A stretch of DNA of 64,000 nucleotides from Brevibacillus reuszeri (GCF_001187725.1 NZ_LGIQ01000005.1:261025-325024), one strand, 5' to 3'. Shown: positions 36,300 to 46,007, counted from the stretch's first letter. The notes: generated from the sequence alone by a model not told the origin. A program made the numbers and translations.

Positions 36300-36620
36300 G
36301 GAATCGTGGCGGTGGAGCAAAAGAAGAATAGTTGCATTCTGTGGTCTGGTTTCGTCCTTCTCTGAAGAGCAGACTGTTCGCTCCGCAGCGATTGTCGGGG
36401 AAACACAAAAGCAGTAGTCGCAAGGATGTAGGAGCAAGGTTGTGTTTCTGTCTCCCGTCAATCGCTGCTCCGTTAGGCTGGACTACACAGTCGCTTCGAC
36501 TGAAATTAATCTTTTCCGTCGTGCCCTCCTTCTGATTCACCTCAAAGTGCCCGCCGCGCTAGTGATCCAAGAACCTGGAGCGTTTTCTCCTGTTTCCCCT
36601 CCTCCGTCACAGCTCGACTA
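36300..36620. repeat. Second palindromic/dispersed repeat region
   Basis: Two arms around about 36410-36430 are imperfect reverse complements: CCGCAGCGATTGTCGGGGAA with AACACAA on the left (about 36382-36408) mirrors TTGTGTTTCTGTCTCCCGTC then AATCGCTGCTCCG (about 36438-36472). Outer parts are less similar (CTGTGGTCTGG against GGACTACACAG). Beyond the right arm, GATCCAAGAACCTGGAGCGT then TTTCTCCTGTTTCCCCTCC (about 36561-36600) resembles the right arm of the element at 5264-5310. No gene or transposase was found. The remaining gap to 37006 is AT-rich; I could identify no firm promoter in it. Confidence 0.5.
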
Positions 36621-37006
36621 ATCGAGCATTTCCCCTTACTGTTTAATTTTCGTAAATTTCTATGATATTAGAAAAATAAAAAGATTTCCAAATAGTTGCA
36701 ACCTCCCATTTTTACACGTCAAAAGGAAAATATAGTGTCACGTACAAATACCTAGTGGCGAAAAAAGTTGGGACAGATGGCAGGGAGGGTTGCAGGACTT
36801 CGCACCAAAAAACGTAGGACAATAGAGGGTAAAACGGTCTTACATTACATTTTCATGACAAAATTGTAAAAGTGACAATAGTGAATTTCGTCTATGGGAA
36901 CCCTCTGCTCCCTATGTTTACAATGACTATGACGTTTGGGCGAGAAACGAGCCTGGTCGTCCAAAAGTTCAATAGCTCGTGGCAACATATCGGAGGTTGA
37001 CGGGAA

Positions 37007-39226
37007 TTGGAACCAAAAAAGAAAAGCCGAGCAGGATGGATAGGCCTCTCGCTTCTCATGGTAGTAGGCATCAGCGCCCTGTGGTGGTACTGGGATGCGG
37101 ACCGTGTAGAAAGCATGGAAACGACGACTGGCGTTCAAGTGAAATTCCGTACAAGTGGTGACCATATCGAAATCTATCAAAATCAGAAGTGGCAGCCTTT
37201 CTTTGCCAAAGGGGTGAACCTGGGAGCATCCCTGCCTGGACATTATCCGGGTGAGCTGCCTATTACAAAAGAGGATTATACCCGCTGGTTCATGATGATC
37301 GACGAGATGGGGGCGAATGTGATTCGTGTTTATACGATTCATCCCCCGGCATTTTACGAGGCATTGGTTGAATTTAACCGGAAGAAAGCAGGTGATCCCC
37401 TCTATTTGATGCAAGGGATCTGGAGCCCGGAAGAGCTGCTTATCGAAAAGAAGGACGCGTATTTGCCAGAAATTCGCGAGCAGTTTTATCAGGAAATTCA
37501 TGATGCAGTAGGTGCTGTCTATGGCGATATCACGATTCCGGAAAAGCCGGGAAAGGCAAGCGGAAAATACCGGGCAAATGCAGGACCTTATCTGATTGGC
37601 TGGCACACAGGGACAGAGTGGGACCCGGTCATGGTGCAAAAAACAAATCAGCTTCATGCGCAAATCAAGCCATACCAGGGAGCGTATTTCCAGGCGACGG
37701 AAAAAGCGAGTCCGTTTGAAAGCTGGCTGGCTGAAGTCGTAGACACCGTGGCACAGGAAGAGAATAAGCAGGGCTGGGAGCATCCAATGACCTTTACCAA
37801 CTGGGTAACGACAGATCCGCTCTCTCACCCAGGCGAGCCGATGTTTCACGAAGACTTGGTTAGCGTAGATCCGACGCATATTGTGCCGACTAAATGGGAC
37901 GCAGGCTATTTTGCTTCCTATCACGTTTATCCGTATTACCCGGACCTGTTCCGCTACGATACGAATCTGCAAAACGTCAAGAATGATGCGGGGCAGATTG
38001 ATACGTACAAAGCGTACCTGCGTATGCTGAAGGCGCATCACAAAGACATGCCGATCATGGTCACCGAATTCGGGGTACCAGCTTCACTCGGGACGGCGCA
38101 TTTCGGTAATCTGGGACGCAATCAGGGTGGTCATACGGAAAAAGAACAAGGCGAAATCGACGCAGCGCTGATGAAGGAGATTCACGAGGAGGGCTACGCC
38201 GGTGGCATCCTGTTTGTGTGGCAGGATGAGTGGTTCAAAAAGACGTGGAATACAATGCGATTTGAGCTTCCCGAGGATCGTCGTTCGTTCTGGCTCAATG
38301 TCCTCACAAACGAATCATTGTTTGGCATTTTGGGGATGCACCCGAGTAAAGAGGACGTACTCACGATCGATGGGGACAGAGCCGATTGGGATAAGCTCGC
38401 TCCAGAAGACAAACAGCGCCTTCAGGTGCAGCTTCCAGGGATTGATGAGCTTTGGATGACGCACGACGAGGGGTACGTGTACATCATGGCTCAGCTACAG
38501 CAAGACTTTCATCCAGAAAAACAAAAGCTCTACATCGGAGTGGATACAACTCCGGGTGGAAACAAGCATGGGCCACAGCTAGCGAACGTCAAACTGGATG
38601 AAGGACTGGAGACGCTGATCCAGATTGGAAAAGAGAGTGATATCCGCATCGCTTCCAACTATGATTTCCACACCCGCCTGTACGGAAAAAGGTACGGCAT
38701 GCTAAAGGTCAAGGAAGCGGAAATGAAGGATGATTCAGGAGCGTTTTCACCATGGAAGCTCGCTGTCGGTTTGGAAATGGAGCCGCCAGACAGCAAGCAG
38801 TACCACCCGATGGAAGAGGTCGTCGTAGGGAATCTGCTTCGTGGAACGACAGATGCGAATGATCCTGCGTACAACTCCTTGGCATCCTGGCAGGCAAAAG
38901 GAAAGATCGTGGAGATGCGTATCCCATGGATGCTGCTCGGTTTCACCGACCCGAGCTCCTTGCAAGTGATGAGTTATCGGGAGGAACCGAAAGCCTTTCT
39001 TACGGAAACGACAAAAGGAATCCGTCTCCTTCCGTGGATCGTCGATGAAAATGGACAATCGACACTCGGCAATGCACAAGGTGAAACGATCTATCCGGTA
39101 ACGAAGCTGCCTGTCTATACATGGCCAGCGTGGGAGCAGGTAGGCTATCACGAACGAAAAAAACAGAGCTACTCCATTTTGAAAAAAGCATACAGCGAGA
39201 TCGAGACATCGACCGCTACAAGATAG
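37007..39226 (+). CDS. Membrane-anchored glycoside hydrolase-like protein with C-terminal beta-sandwich
   Basis: A 739-residue protein with a TTG start behind GGAGG. One N-terminal membrane anchor (GWIGLSLLMVVGISALWWYW) places the rest outside the cell. Residues ~55-440 form a GH2/GH5-like TIM barrel: FAKGVNLGASLPGHYP, EMGANVIRVYTIHPPAFYEA, GWHTGTEWDP (possible acid/base Glu), MVTEFGVPAS (possible nucleophile) and FVWQDEWFK. Residues ~455-720 (DGDRADWDKL, VYIMAQLQQDF, YIGVDTTPGG, EMRIPWMLLGF) look like a CBM9/DOMON-type sandwich. It is the first gene of the polysaccharide cluster and could trim or transfer the polymer. Activity is inferred. Confidence 0.8.
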   Translation: MEPKKKSRAGWIGLSLLMVVGISALWWYWDADRVESMETTTGVQVKFRTSGDHIEIYQNQKWQPFFAKGVNLGASLPGHYPGELPITKEDYTRWFMMIDEMGANVIRVYTIHPPAFYEALVEFNRKKAGDPLYLMQGIWSPEELLIEKKDAYLPEIREQFYQEIHDAVGAVYGDITIPEKPGKASGKYRANAGPYLIGWHTGTEWDPVMVQKTNQLHAQIKPYQGAYFQATEKASPFESWLAEVVDTVAQEENKQGWEHPMTFTNWVTTDPLSHPGEPMFHEDLVSVDPTHIVPTKWDAGYFASYHVYPYYPDLFRYDTNLQNVKNDAGQIDTYKAYLRMLKAHHKDMPIMVTEFGVPASLGTAHFGNLGRNQGGHTEKEQGEIDAALMKEIHEEGYAGGILFVWQDEWFKKTWNTMRFELPEDRRSFWLNVLTNESLFGILGMHPSKEDVLTIDGDRADWDKLAPEDKQRLQVQLPGIDELWMTHDEGYVYIMAQLQQDFHPEKQKLYIGVDTTPGGNKHGPQLANVKLDEGLETLIQIGKESDIRIASNYDFHTRLYGKRYGMLKVKEAEMKDDSGAFSPWKLAVGLEMEPPDSKQYHPMEEVVVGNLLRGTTDANDPAYNSLASWQAKGKIVEMRIPWMLLGFTDPSSLQVMSYREEPKAFLTETTKGIRLLPWIVDENGQSTLGNAQGETIYPVTKLPVYTWPAWEQVGYHERKKQSYSILKKAYSEIETSTATR

Positions 39227-39257
39227 ACAGCCATAAGTGGAGAGGAGAGTGACAAAT

Positions 39258-40442
39258 GTGGAAACACCACTCACGACTGCCGTTCTTTTTCTATACGCGC
39301 TATGCGTGGTGATGATCGTAGGGCTGTTCGTATTGTTCTCGCTAAAGATAAGCAACATTCGCGCAGAGAAAAAGGCCCGACTTTGTCAGGAAAAATACCG
39401 TGATTACTTCGTTTATTTGCAAGCGCACGGCGAGGAGGAAGAACGTCTCAAAGTGCCGCATGGCGAAGTAACACAAAACGAAAAGCAGATCATGCAAAAA
39501 AAACTGTTTGAGCTGATGGAGCTGTTCACAGGTGTTCATCGCCAAAAGCTCATTTGGCTCTGCGAGGATTTGGGACTGGTCGAGTTGGATCGCAAACGAT
39601 TGAACGGCTGGCGGAAATGGACGCGAGTGGATGCCGCCTACAATCTGGGAATGATGCGTTCCAAAGAGGCACTCCCCGACCTGCTCAAGCTGCTTGAAAA
39701 TAGCAGCTACGATCCGACCATCTTTATTATTGCTCGCTCGATTGCCAGATGTGCACAAGATACAGGTGATTTGCGCGAATTGGTTGTGCTTCTGGTCAGA
39801 TACAAGAAAAACTTTCACGAGCTTGTCGTCGATATTTTGAGTGATTCACCAATCGATACAGCGCCTCTGTTTGCCTCCTTTTTACGGGAGAAAAACACGG
39901 ATTTGGTCAAAATCGGGCTGGTGGGCTTCCTTGCACAGACGAAGCCAGAAAACGAGCCGGCGCTTTACCAACTACTCGAATCCGAGGACAAGGATATCCG
40001 CATTAAAGCAGTGAAGCTGCTGTGCCAAGATGCCCGTTATTTGACGGACCAACGAGTAAAAGAGTTCATGAATCACAAGGATTGGGAAATTCGCGCCATG
40101 ATGGCAAAAGCGGTGGGAGCCTTGGGGCTCACAGAATATATTCCGCTGCTCAAATCGGCAGTTGGGGACTCCAGTTGGTGGGTGCGCCATCACAGTGCAT
40201 ATAGCTTGACTGAGCTTGCGGTCGAGGGCTTTGCGGCATTATGCGAGATTCTGAAAGAAGAGAGGATGGGCAACAAGCTGCAAATGGCTCATCAAGTGAT
40301 CCAGGAAGAGCTCGAAAAAGGCAAGCAACAGCTGGCGACGTCGCAGGATGTGGATAGGCAGCTGCAGTACAACCAAAAGCTGCACCTTTACCACAAGTCG
40401 TATCGCAAAACGATTTCTGCCGTAGCGGCGCTGGAGAGATAA
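39258..40442 (+). CDS. HEAT-repeat protein with N-terminal membrane anchor
   Basis: A 394-residue protein. A single hydrophobic segment (TAVLFLYALCVVMIVGLFVLF) at the N-terminus is followed by helical repeats of about 30-35 residues of HEAT/PBS type, seen in RVDAAYNLGMMRSKEALPDL, DIRIKAVKLLCQ, DWEIRAMMAKAVGALG and WWVRHHSAYSLTEL. Such solenoids are protein-interaction scaffolds. The GTG start follows GAGAGGAGAGTGACAAAT; the frame opens seven codons earlier. Sitting between the glycosidase-like and GT2 genes, it probably assembles or regulates the synthase complex at the membrane, cytoplasmic side likely. Function is not experimentally known to me. Confidence 0.82.
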   Translation: METPLTTAVLFLYALCVVMIVGLFVLFSLKISNIRAEKKARLCQEKYRDYFVYLQAHGEEEERLKVPHGEVTQNEKQIMQKKLFELMELFTGVHRQKLIWLCEDLGLVELDRKRLNGWRKWTRVDAAYNLGMMRSKEALPDLLKLLENSSYDPTIFIIARSIARCAQDTGDLRELVVLLVRYKKNFHELVVDILSDSPIDTAPLFASFLREKNTDLVKIGLVGFLAQTKPENEPALYQLLESEDKDIRIKAVKLLCQDARYLTDQRVKEFMNHKDWEIRAMMAKAVGALGLTEYIPLLKSAVGDSSWWVRHHSAYSLTELAVEGFAALCEILKEERMGNKLQMAHQVIQEELEKGKQQLATSQDVDRQLQYNQKLHLYHKSYRKTISAVAALER

Positions 40443-40459
40443 GCGGAGAGGAGGCAGTC

Positions 40460-41899
40460 ATGAGAGACTTTTTACTATACTACGGGGTTTTCGCCATCTA
40501 TTACGTGATCGCGATTAACTCACTGTACTTCATCATCATGATGTTTTCTTTCAAAAGCATCATGGGAATTTTGAAAAGCTCAGTCTATTCCAGATTTCAG
40601 GCGCTTTCGGGCTCGAAGCATGTTCCGCCCATCTCGATTCTGGTACCAGCCTATAACGAAGAGCTGACGATCATCGAAAATGTACGGTCGCTGCTCTCGC
40701 TGAACTATCCGAAATACGAGGTAATCGTCGTCAATGATGGATCAAAGGACGAAACGCTGCAGGTACTGATTGAGGAGTTCCAGCTTGCTTCATCTGACCA
40801 CATGCCGATGCAGCCAGTTCTGCAAACGTCCAAGGTTAGAGGAATCTATCACAATCCGGCTTTTCCGAACTTGTATCTAATCGACAAAGAAAACGGCGGA
40901 AAGGCTGACTCGCTCAATGCCGGAATCAATCTGTCACACTACCCGTTAATCGCTTCGATTGATGCGGATTCCCTCTTGGAAAAGGATGCTTTGATCCGAA
41001 TTGCCAGAGTGTATATGGAAAATCCAGAGGAGACGGTGGCGATCGGTGGCGATATCCGAATCGCCAATGGCTGCAAAATTGAGGATGGCGTGGTCAGTGA
41101 TATCAGATTACCTGACAAGTTTTTGCCAATGCTGCAGTGTGTTGAGTACCTCAAGGCCTTCCTCGGGGGAAGAATCGGATGGAGTGCAATAAATGGTTTG
41201 ATCATCGTCTCTGGAGCATTCGGCGTATTTCGCAAAGATTACGTCATCAAGGTCGGTGGGTATCGTGAAGGCTACCCTGGTGAGGATATGAACATCATCA
41301 TCAAGCTGCATAAATACATGCTGGAAAACAAGCTGCCATATCGCGTAGCCTTTTGCCCGGATGCGGTTTGCTGGACGCAAGCTCCTGATTCGTTCCGAAT
41401 TTTGGGCAGTCAGCGCCGCCGTTGGGGCCGGGGTAATCTGAAAAACATGATTGAGTACGGCAAAAACATGGTACTGCGTCCAAAGTACAAGGTGTTTGGG
41501 TTGATTACATTGCCGTACAACATCTTGTTTGAGACATTGAATCCGTATTTCCGAATCACAGGGCTGCTCGCTCTCATCGGCTATACGCTGATGGATATGA
41601 CGAATGCTAATGTCCTTCTGATTTACGGCCTGCTCAATTTGATGTATGGCGTACTTTTGGGAATTGGTTCCCTATTGCTTGAAGAAATCGCATTCCGACG
41701 TTATCCACGCTTCAAGGACATCGTCAAAATGCTTTTCTATACAGTTTTGATGTTCTTCGGCTACCGCCAAATCGGCGTCATCTGGAGATTCCTCGGTCAC
41801 ATCGAATATTTGCGCAATAACAATTCGTGGGGAACGATGACGAGAAAGAGCTGGAAGACGGAGAACAAAAACATTTCAAGTCTGGAGGCAAGAGGATGA
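40460..41899 (+). CDS. Processive family-2 glycosyltransferase (membrane polysaccharide synthase)
   Basis: A 479-residue synthase of the PgaC/hyaluronan/chitin-synthase type. N-terminal membrane helix (1-30), GT-A domain with Asp93 (VNDGSKDE), DAD at 168-170, GED at 274-276 and the processivity motif Q318-R-R-R-W322, then about four C-terminal membrane helices. It would polymerise a UDP-sugar and move the chain through the membrane. The genes downstream provide UDP-GlcNAc and a UDP-uronate, so a GlcNAc-containing or hyaluronan/heparosan-like polymer is plausible. ATG behind GGAGAGGAGGCAGTC. Its stop overlaps the next start (ATGA). Confidence 0.93.
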   Translation: MRDFLLYYGVFAIYYVIAINSLYFIIMMFSFKSIMGILKSSVYSRFQALSGSKHVPPISILVPAYNEELTIIENVRSLLSLNYPKYEVIVVNDGSKDETLQVLIEEFQLASSDHMPMQPVLQTSKVRGIYHNPAFPNLYLIDKENGGKADSLNAGINLSHYPLIASIDADSLLEKDALIRIARVYMENPEETVAIGGDIRIANGCKIEDGVVSDIRLPDKFLPMLQCVEYLKAFLGGRIGWSAINGLIIVSGAFGVFRKDYVIKVGGYREGYPGEDMNIIIKLHKYMLENKLPYRVAFCPDAVCWTQAPDSFRILGSQRRRWGRGNLKNMIEYGKNMVLRPKYKVFGLITLPYNILFETLNPYFRITGLLALIGYTLMDMTNANVLLIYGLLNLMYGVLLGIGSLLLEEIAFRRYPRFKDIVKMLFYTVLMFFGYRQIGVIWRFLGHIEYLRNNNSWGTMTRKSWKTENKNISSLEARG

Positions 41900-42687
41900 G
41901 TAATCTCGTACCGGTATTTTACCAGCTTCTCACCAACATGGAGGCAAGTCAGTCGGCGTGTGGGGTTATTCTTGTCGCTTGCAAGAACCTCGCAAAGGAA
42001 TCGCTGGAGGCAATCAAAAGAGATTTTGCTCCAGAAGAAAAAGCGGCGTGGGAAGCTCATTATGCCTATGACAAGACCAAAAACTTGTTAGGCATCTTGA
42101 TCGAGCAGCACAACCTCGCAGATACTCATTTTTTCGCTTTGCGGGTAAAGGATTATTTGCAAGAGAGTCAGCTGCTGTCCGGGAGCTTGCTCATCGCCAG
42201 CTTCCCAGAAAGCTCATCCTCGTCTGGTCAGCTGTTTATGCGGATGATGCAGGAGATCAAAGACCTCGAAGGCCATGGTGAGATCAGGATTTACGATCAG
42301 CGCAAGGGTGACGAAGCTGCGGATCAAGCAAGCATTTTGCTTGTCAATCACGATCAGCACGTCAATGAGTTTCTACGCATTTATTTAGAGCGAAAAGGCT
42401 ACCAGGTGACAGTAGCCCAAGACGGGATGGACGGGATGGAGAAATATCGTGAATTGTCCCCAGACCTTATCATCACGGATTTGAATTTGCCGATCTTAAA
42501 CGGCTATCAGCTCATGGAGAGAATCAAACATCACGGGACTACAGCAATGAGCAAAATTGTGGTGCTCACAGACAAACGACTGGAGGAAGATGTACAAAAG
42601 TCGTTTGCACTTGGGGCCGCTGACTATATTACCAAGCCTTTCTCACCTATCGAACTAGAAGCTAGAGTGAGACGGCTAATTTCATAA
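41896..42687 (+). CDS. Receiver-domain protein with N-terminal degenerate GGDEF-like region
   Basis: A 263-residue cytoplasmic protein. The C-terminal ~120 residues are a CheY-like receiver: acidic pocket near ILLVNHDQH (one of the usual Asp pair is His-Asp), phospho-acceptor Asp in LIITDLNLP, Thr in VVLTDKR and Lys in YITKPFSPIE. The N-terminal ~140 residues (LLGILIEQHNLADTHFFALR, LLSGSLLIASFPESSSSSGQ) resemble the second half of a GGDEF domain without the signature. No DNA-binding output domain follows. Start ATG behind GGAGGCAAGAGG, overlapping the GT2 stop by 4 nt. It probably adjusts synthase activity post-translationally. Confidence 0.8.
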   Translation: MSNLVPVFYQLLTNMEASQSACGVILVACKNLAKESLEAIKRDFAPEEKAAWEAHYAYDKTKNLLGILIEQHNLADTHFFALRVKDYLQESQLLSGSLLIASFPESSSSSGQLFMRMMQEIKDLEGHGEIRIYDQRKGDEAADQASILLVNHDQHVNEFLRIYLERKGYQVTVAQDGMDGMEKYRELSPDLIITDLNLPILNGYQLMERIKHHGTTAMSKIVVLTDKRLEEDVQKSFALGAADYITKPFSPIELEARVRRLIS

Positions 42688-42709
42688 AGAGAAAGGGAGA
42701 GAAGTAAGT

Positions 42710-44071
42710 ATGGGTAGATTCGAGGAGCTGAAACAAAAAATTCAACAAAAAACCGCAAAAGTAGGTGTCATTGGTTTGGGGTACGTGGGGTTGCCACTCG
42801 CCATAGAAACGGTGAAAAGCGGCTACACAGTCATCGGTGTCGACCTGCATAGCGGAAAAGTCGAAAGCTTGAAGGCGGGCATTTCGTACGTTCAGGATAT
42901 TTCAAATGAAACGTTGCAGGAATGCCTGTCAACCAATCGTTTCCACCCAACAACCGATTATCGCGTGATTGAGGAGCTAGATGCGATCAGCATTTGCGTT
43001 CCGACTCCACTGAGTCCCAACCAGGACCCGGATACCTCCTATATCACCAATGTGGTAAATGAAATTAAGAGATATATGAAAAATGGATTGCTAATTACAC
43101 TGGAGAGCACAACTTATCCGGGCACGACAGAGGAATTGATTCAGCGGGAGTTTGAAAAGCTCGGCTATCGTGCCGGCGTAGACTTTTTCCTCTGCTATTC
43201 GCCAGAGCGGGTAGATCCAGGAAATCGGATGTTCTCTACCTATAACACGCCGAAAATTATTGGCGGAACGACAGAGCGCTGCATGGAGCTGGGAACGCTC
43301 TTGTACGGCAATCTGGTCAAAACAGTCGTGCCTGTCTCTACACCAAAGGTAGCGGAAATGTCGAAGCTGCTGGAAAATACGTTCCGCAGCGTCAACATCG
43401 CTTTTATGAATGAAATGGCGATGATGTGCGACAGAATGGGCATCAATGTTTGGGAAGTAATCAAGGCCGCATCGACCAAGCCATTCGGGTTCATGCCATT
43501 TTATCCGGGACCTGGAATCGGTGGGCATTGCATACCGCTCGATCCGATGTACCTGTCGTGGAAAGCAAAGGGCTTTAAATTCCACAGCCAATTTATTGAA
43601 ATTGCCCAGTCTATCAACGATAACATGCCAGACTACGTGCTGAACAAAACGGGTCAAGTACTGAATATCAATGCAAAAGCGATTAACAGCTCCCGCATTT
43701 TGATTCTGGGAATGGCGTACAAGCCGGATATTGATGACCTGCGTGAATCACCTGGTCTGGAAGTATACGAGCTGTTTAAGAAAAACGGAGCGTCTGTGGA
43801 TTATTACGATCCTCATGCGCAAAGCTTCGTGAATAAAAAGGGTGAAGTCGTTCATTCGATTGCCAACGATTACGAACTGTTTCAAACATACGATTGCATG
43901 GTGCTGATTACCAATCACGGCTCCTTCCATTATCAGGAGCTGGCTGATCTGGGAGTTTCGATCATCGATACGCGCAATGCATTCGATGGAATTACCAATT
44001 CTAATGTATACCGAATCGGTACATCGGTAGCGATTCGTCAGGAAAAAGAAATCGTCAGCATGCTCGCGTAA
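42710..44071 (+). CDS. Nucleotide-sugar dehydrogenase (UDP-GlcNAc/UDP-glucose 6-dehydrogenase family)
   Basis: A 453-residue NAD-dependent enzyme that oxidises C6 of a UDP-sugar to a uronate. Rossmann motif GLGYVGLP (22-29), ESTTYPGTTEE, the NEMAMMC dimer/catalytic helix region and the catalytic-Cys motif GGHCIPLDP near residue 270, then PDIDDLRESPGLE in the C-terminal UDP domain. The motif spelling is closest to WbpA/WecC-type UDP-GlcNAc or UDP-ManNAc dehydrogenases. With GlmS and a GlmU-like enzyme next to it, UDP-GlcNAcA is the favoured product; UDP-glucuronate is the alternative. AAAGGGAGAG precedes the ATG. Confidence 0.92.
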   Translation: MGRFEELKQKIQQKTAKVGVIGLGYVGLPLAIETVKSGYTVIGVDLHSGKVESLKAGISYVQDISNETLQECLSTNRFHPTTDYRVIEELDAISICVPTPLSPNQDPDTSYITNVVNEIKRYMKNGLLITLESTTYPGTTEELIQREFEKLGYRAGVDFFLCYSPERVDPGNRMFSTYNTPKIIGGTTERCMELGTLLYGNLVKTVVPVSTPKVAEMSKLLENTFRSVNIAFMNEMAMMCDRMGINVWEVIKAASTKPFGFMPFYPGPGIGGHCIPLDPMYLSWKAKGFKFHSQFIEIAQSINDNMPDYVLNKTGQVLNINAKAINSSRILILGMAYKPDIDDLRESPGLEVYELFKKNGASVDYYDPHAQSFVNKKGEVVHSIANDYELFQTYDCMVLITNHGSFHYQELADLGVSIIDTRNAFDGITNSNVYRIGTSVAIRQEKEIVSMLA

Positions 44072-44119
44072 AACACGCGAGCAGTGCATGGGAAGCGTGA
44101 AAGAGGGAGGAAGAAAAAT

Positions 44120-45952
44120 ATGTGCGGAATCATGGGATATATCGGATTTAGAGAGGCACAGCCGATCTTGATCAATGGACTGAGAAAACTGGAATACCGT
44201 GGCTACGATTCGGCGGGTATCGCCATCTGCGACGGTTCGAGCATTGCAATCAGCAAGGCAAAAGGGCGGATCGATGTCCTGGAGAACCAGACCAATGAAT
44301 CACGTTTGCACGGATCAATCGGGATCGGTCATACACGATGGGCAACCCATGGACGTCCATCTGATGAAAACTCCCATCCCCATTTTGATCAGACAGGAAA
44401 GTTTTCGATTGTGCATAACGGGATTATCGAAAACTACCTGGAGCTAAAAGAAGAGTTGATAGAGCGAGGCGTCGTGTTCACGTCGGAGACGGATACTGAG
44501 GTCATCGCGCATCTGCTCTCGGAAAATTATGATGGGGATCTGGTCACCACTGTGCAAAAGGTAGCGACCAAAATTCGTGGTGCGTTTGCGCTGGGAGTCA
44601 TGTCAGAGCATGAGCCAGACAAGCTGATCGCGGTTCGAGTGGCGAGCCCGTTAATCATTGGGGTAGGCGCCGGCGAAAACTTCATCGGCTCAGATATCCC
44701 TGCTGTTCTTGAGCATACGCGGGATGTGTACGTGCTGGAGGACTATGATCTGGCCGTATTGACGAAAGATTCGGTCAGTGTGATGAGCCTGCAAACGAAT
44801 GAGCCGATTGAGCGGGATCTGATGCGAATCGAGTGGGACAAGGAGCAGGCGGAAAAAGACGGCTACGCCCACTACATGCTCAAAGAAATTCACGAGCAGC
44901 CGCGTGCTTTGCGCAATACGATGACAGGACGTATTGATGAAGCTCAGAAAAAGGTTATTTTCCCAACACTCCAGCTGACGCCAGAGTCTGTCCAAAAGCT
45001 TGAAAAAATATATATCGTGGCGTGCGGGACTGCCTACCATGCTGGTGTGATCGGTAAGCAGGTAATTGAAAGATTGGCACATATCCCAGTCGAGGTGGAC
45101 GTTGCATCAGAGTTTCGCTATCGCCAGCCATTGTTCCAAAAAAATACGCTGACAATTGTTGTGAGTCAGTCAGGGGAGACAGCAGATACACTGGCTGCGC
45201 TGCGGGAAGCAAAACGGAACGGTTCCGCTGTACTCGCCATCACGAATGTAGTGGGCAGCTCGATTGCCCGTGAAGCAGATGATGTCATCACGACAAATGC
45301 TGGACCCGAGATCGCAGTCGCTTCTACCAAAGCCTATACGTCACAGCTGATTGGCTTCTACTTGCTGGGATTGTACCTCGCGCAAGGAAAAGAGACGGTC
45401 GATCAGCAAGCGAGAGCGGAAGTGTTATCTGCCCTGCAAGAGCTGCCTGATCAGGTAGAAGCCATTCTTGCCCATGCAGACGGGATTCGTCAGTATGCAG
45501 AATCGATCAAAGAAGAAAACCAGCTGTTCTTCCTGGGACGCGGTCTGGACTATGCCGTTTCTATGGAGGGCTCACTGAAGCTGAAAGAAATCTCCTATAT
45601 TCACTCCGAGGCGTATGCAGCAGGGGAGCTAAAGCACGGGACACTTGCTTTGATTGAAGAAGGGACACGAGTTATCGCGCTGTCTACCCAAGCTGATCTG
45701 TACGAGAAGATGGTCAGCAACATTACAGAAGTAAAAGCGCGAGGAGCAGTCGTTCTCGGCATCGCACTTGCCAATAACATGGAATTGCATCGCTCCGTTG
45801 ATGAGGTGTGCCTGATTCCAGTAACCAACGAGCTGTTAACCCCGGTTCTCAGCGTCATTCCGCTGCAGTTGATCGCTTATTACACATCTGTAGCACTGGG
45901 CCATGACGTAGATCGTCCCCGTAATTTGGCAAAAAGTGTAACAGTCGAGTAA
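44120..45952 (+). CDS. glmS: Glutamine--fructose-6-phosphate aminotransferase (GlmS)
   Basis: A 610-residue enzyme that makes glucosamine-6-phosphate from fructose-6-phosphate and glutamine. The N-terminal glutaminase domain begins MCGIMGYIG with the nucleophile Cys2 after Met removal, GYDSAGIA and GHTRWATHG; the C-terminal half has two SIS domains (CGTAYHAG; VVSQSGETADTLAAL; LGRGLDYAVSMEGSLKLKE) and ends in LAKSVTVE. Start at ATG 44120 behind GAGGGAGGAAGAAAAAT. There is no glmS ribozyme in the 48-nt upstream space. Its place in the polysaccharide operon suggests a dedicated paralogue besides a housekeeping copy elsewhere, which cannot be checked here. Confidence 0.95.
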   Translation: MCGIMGYIGFREAQPILINGLRKLEYRGYDSAGIAICDGSSIAISKAKGRIDVLENQTNESRLHGSIGIGHTRWATHGRPSDENSHPHFDQTGKFSIVHNGIIENYLELKEELIERGVVFTSETDTEVIAHLLSENYDGDLVTTVQKVATKIRGAFALGVMSEHEPDKLIAVRVASPLIIGVGAGENFIGSDIPAVLEHTRDVYVLEDYDLAVLTKDSVSVMSLQTNEPIERDLMRIEWDKEQAEKDGYAHYMLKEIHEQPRALRNTMTGRIDEAQKKVIFPTLQLTPESVQKLEKIYIVACGTAYHAGVIGKQVIERLAHIPVEVDVASEFRYRQPLFQKNTLTIVVSQSGETADTLAALREAKRNGSAVLAITNVVGSSIAREADDVITTNAGPEIAVASTKAYTSQLIGFYLLGLYLAQGKETVDQQARAEVLSALQELPDQVEAILAHADGIRQYAESIKEENQLFFLGRGLDYAVSMEGSLKLKEISYIHSEAYAAGELKHGTLALIEEGTRVIALSTQADLYEKMVSNITEVKARGAVVLGIALANNMELHRSVDEVCLIPVTNELLTPVLSVIPLQLIAYYTSVALGHDVDRPRNLAKSVTVE

Positions 45953-46007
45953 AAACGTATGTCCATTAGTACGTAACCTGTACAAATAAAAAAGGAGGCA
46001 CGATCAA

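Noticed and set aside
36640..37006. c-di-GMP riboswitch before the polysaccharide cluster
   Set aside because: I looked for the GEMM-type conserved segments and found none; the region is AT-rich with only a short ATTGT-N7-ACAAT repeat.
36845..38041. 398-codon minus-strand frame
   Set aside because: It is antisense to the glycosidase-like gene, rich in His, Arg and Cys, and without a ribosome site or motifs.
44072..44119. glmS ribozyme upstream of the GlmS gene
   Set aside because: The gap is only 48 nt, too short for the ribozyme, and contains no recognisable core.
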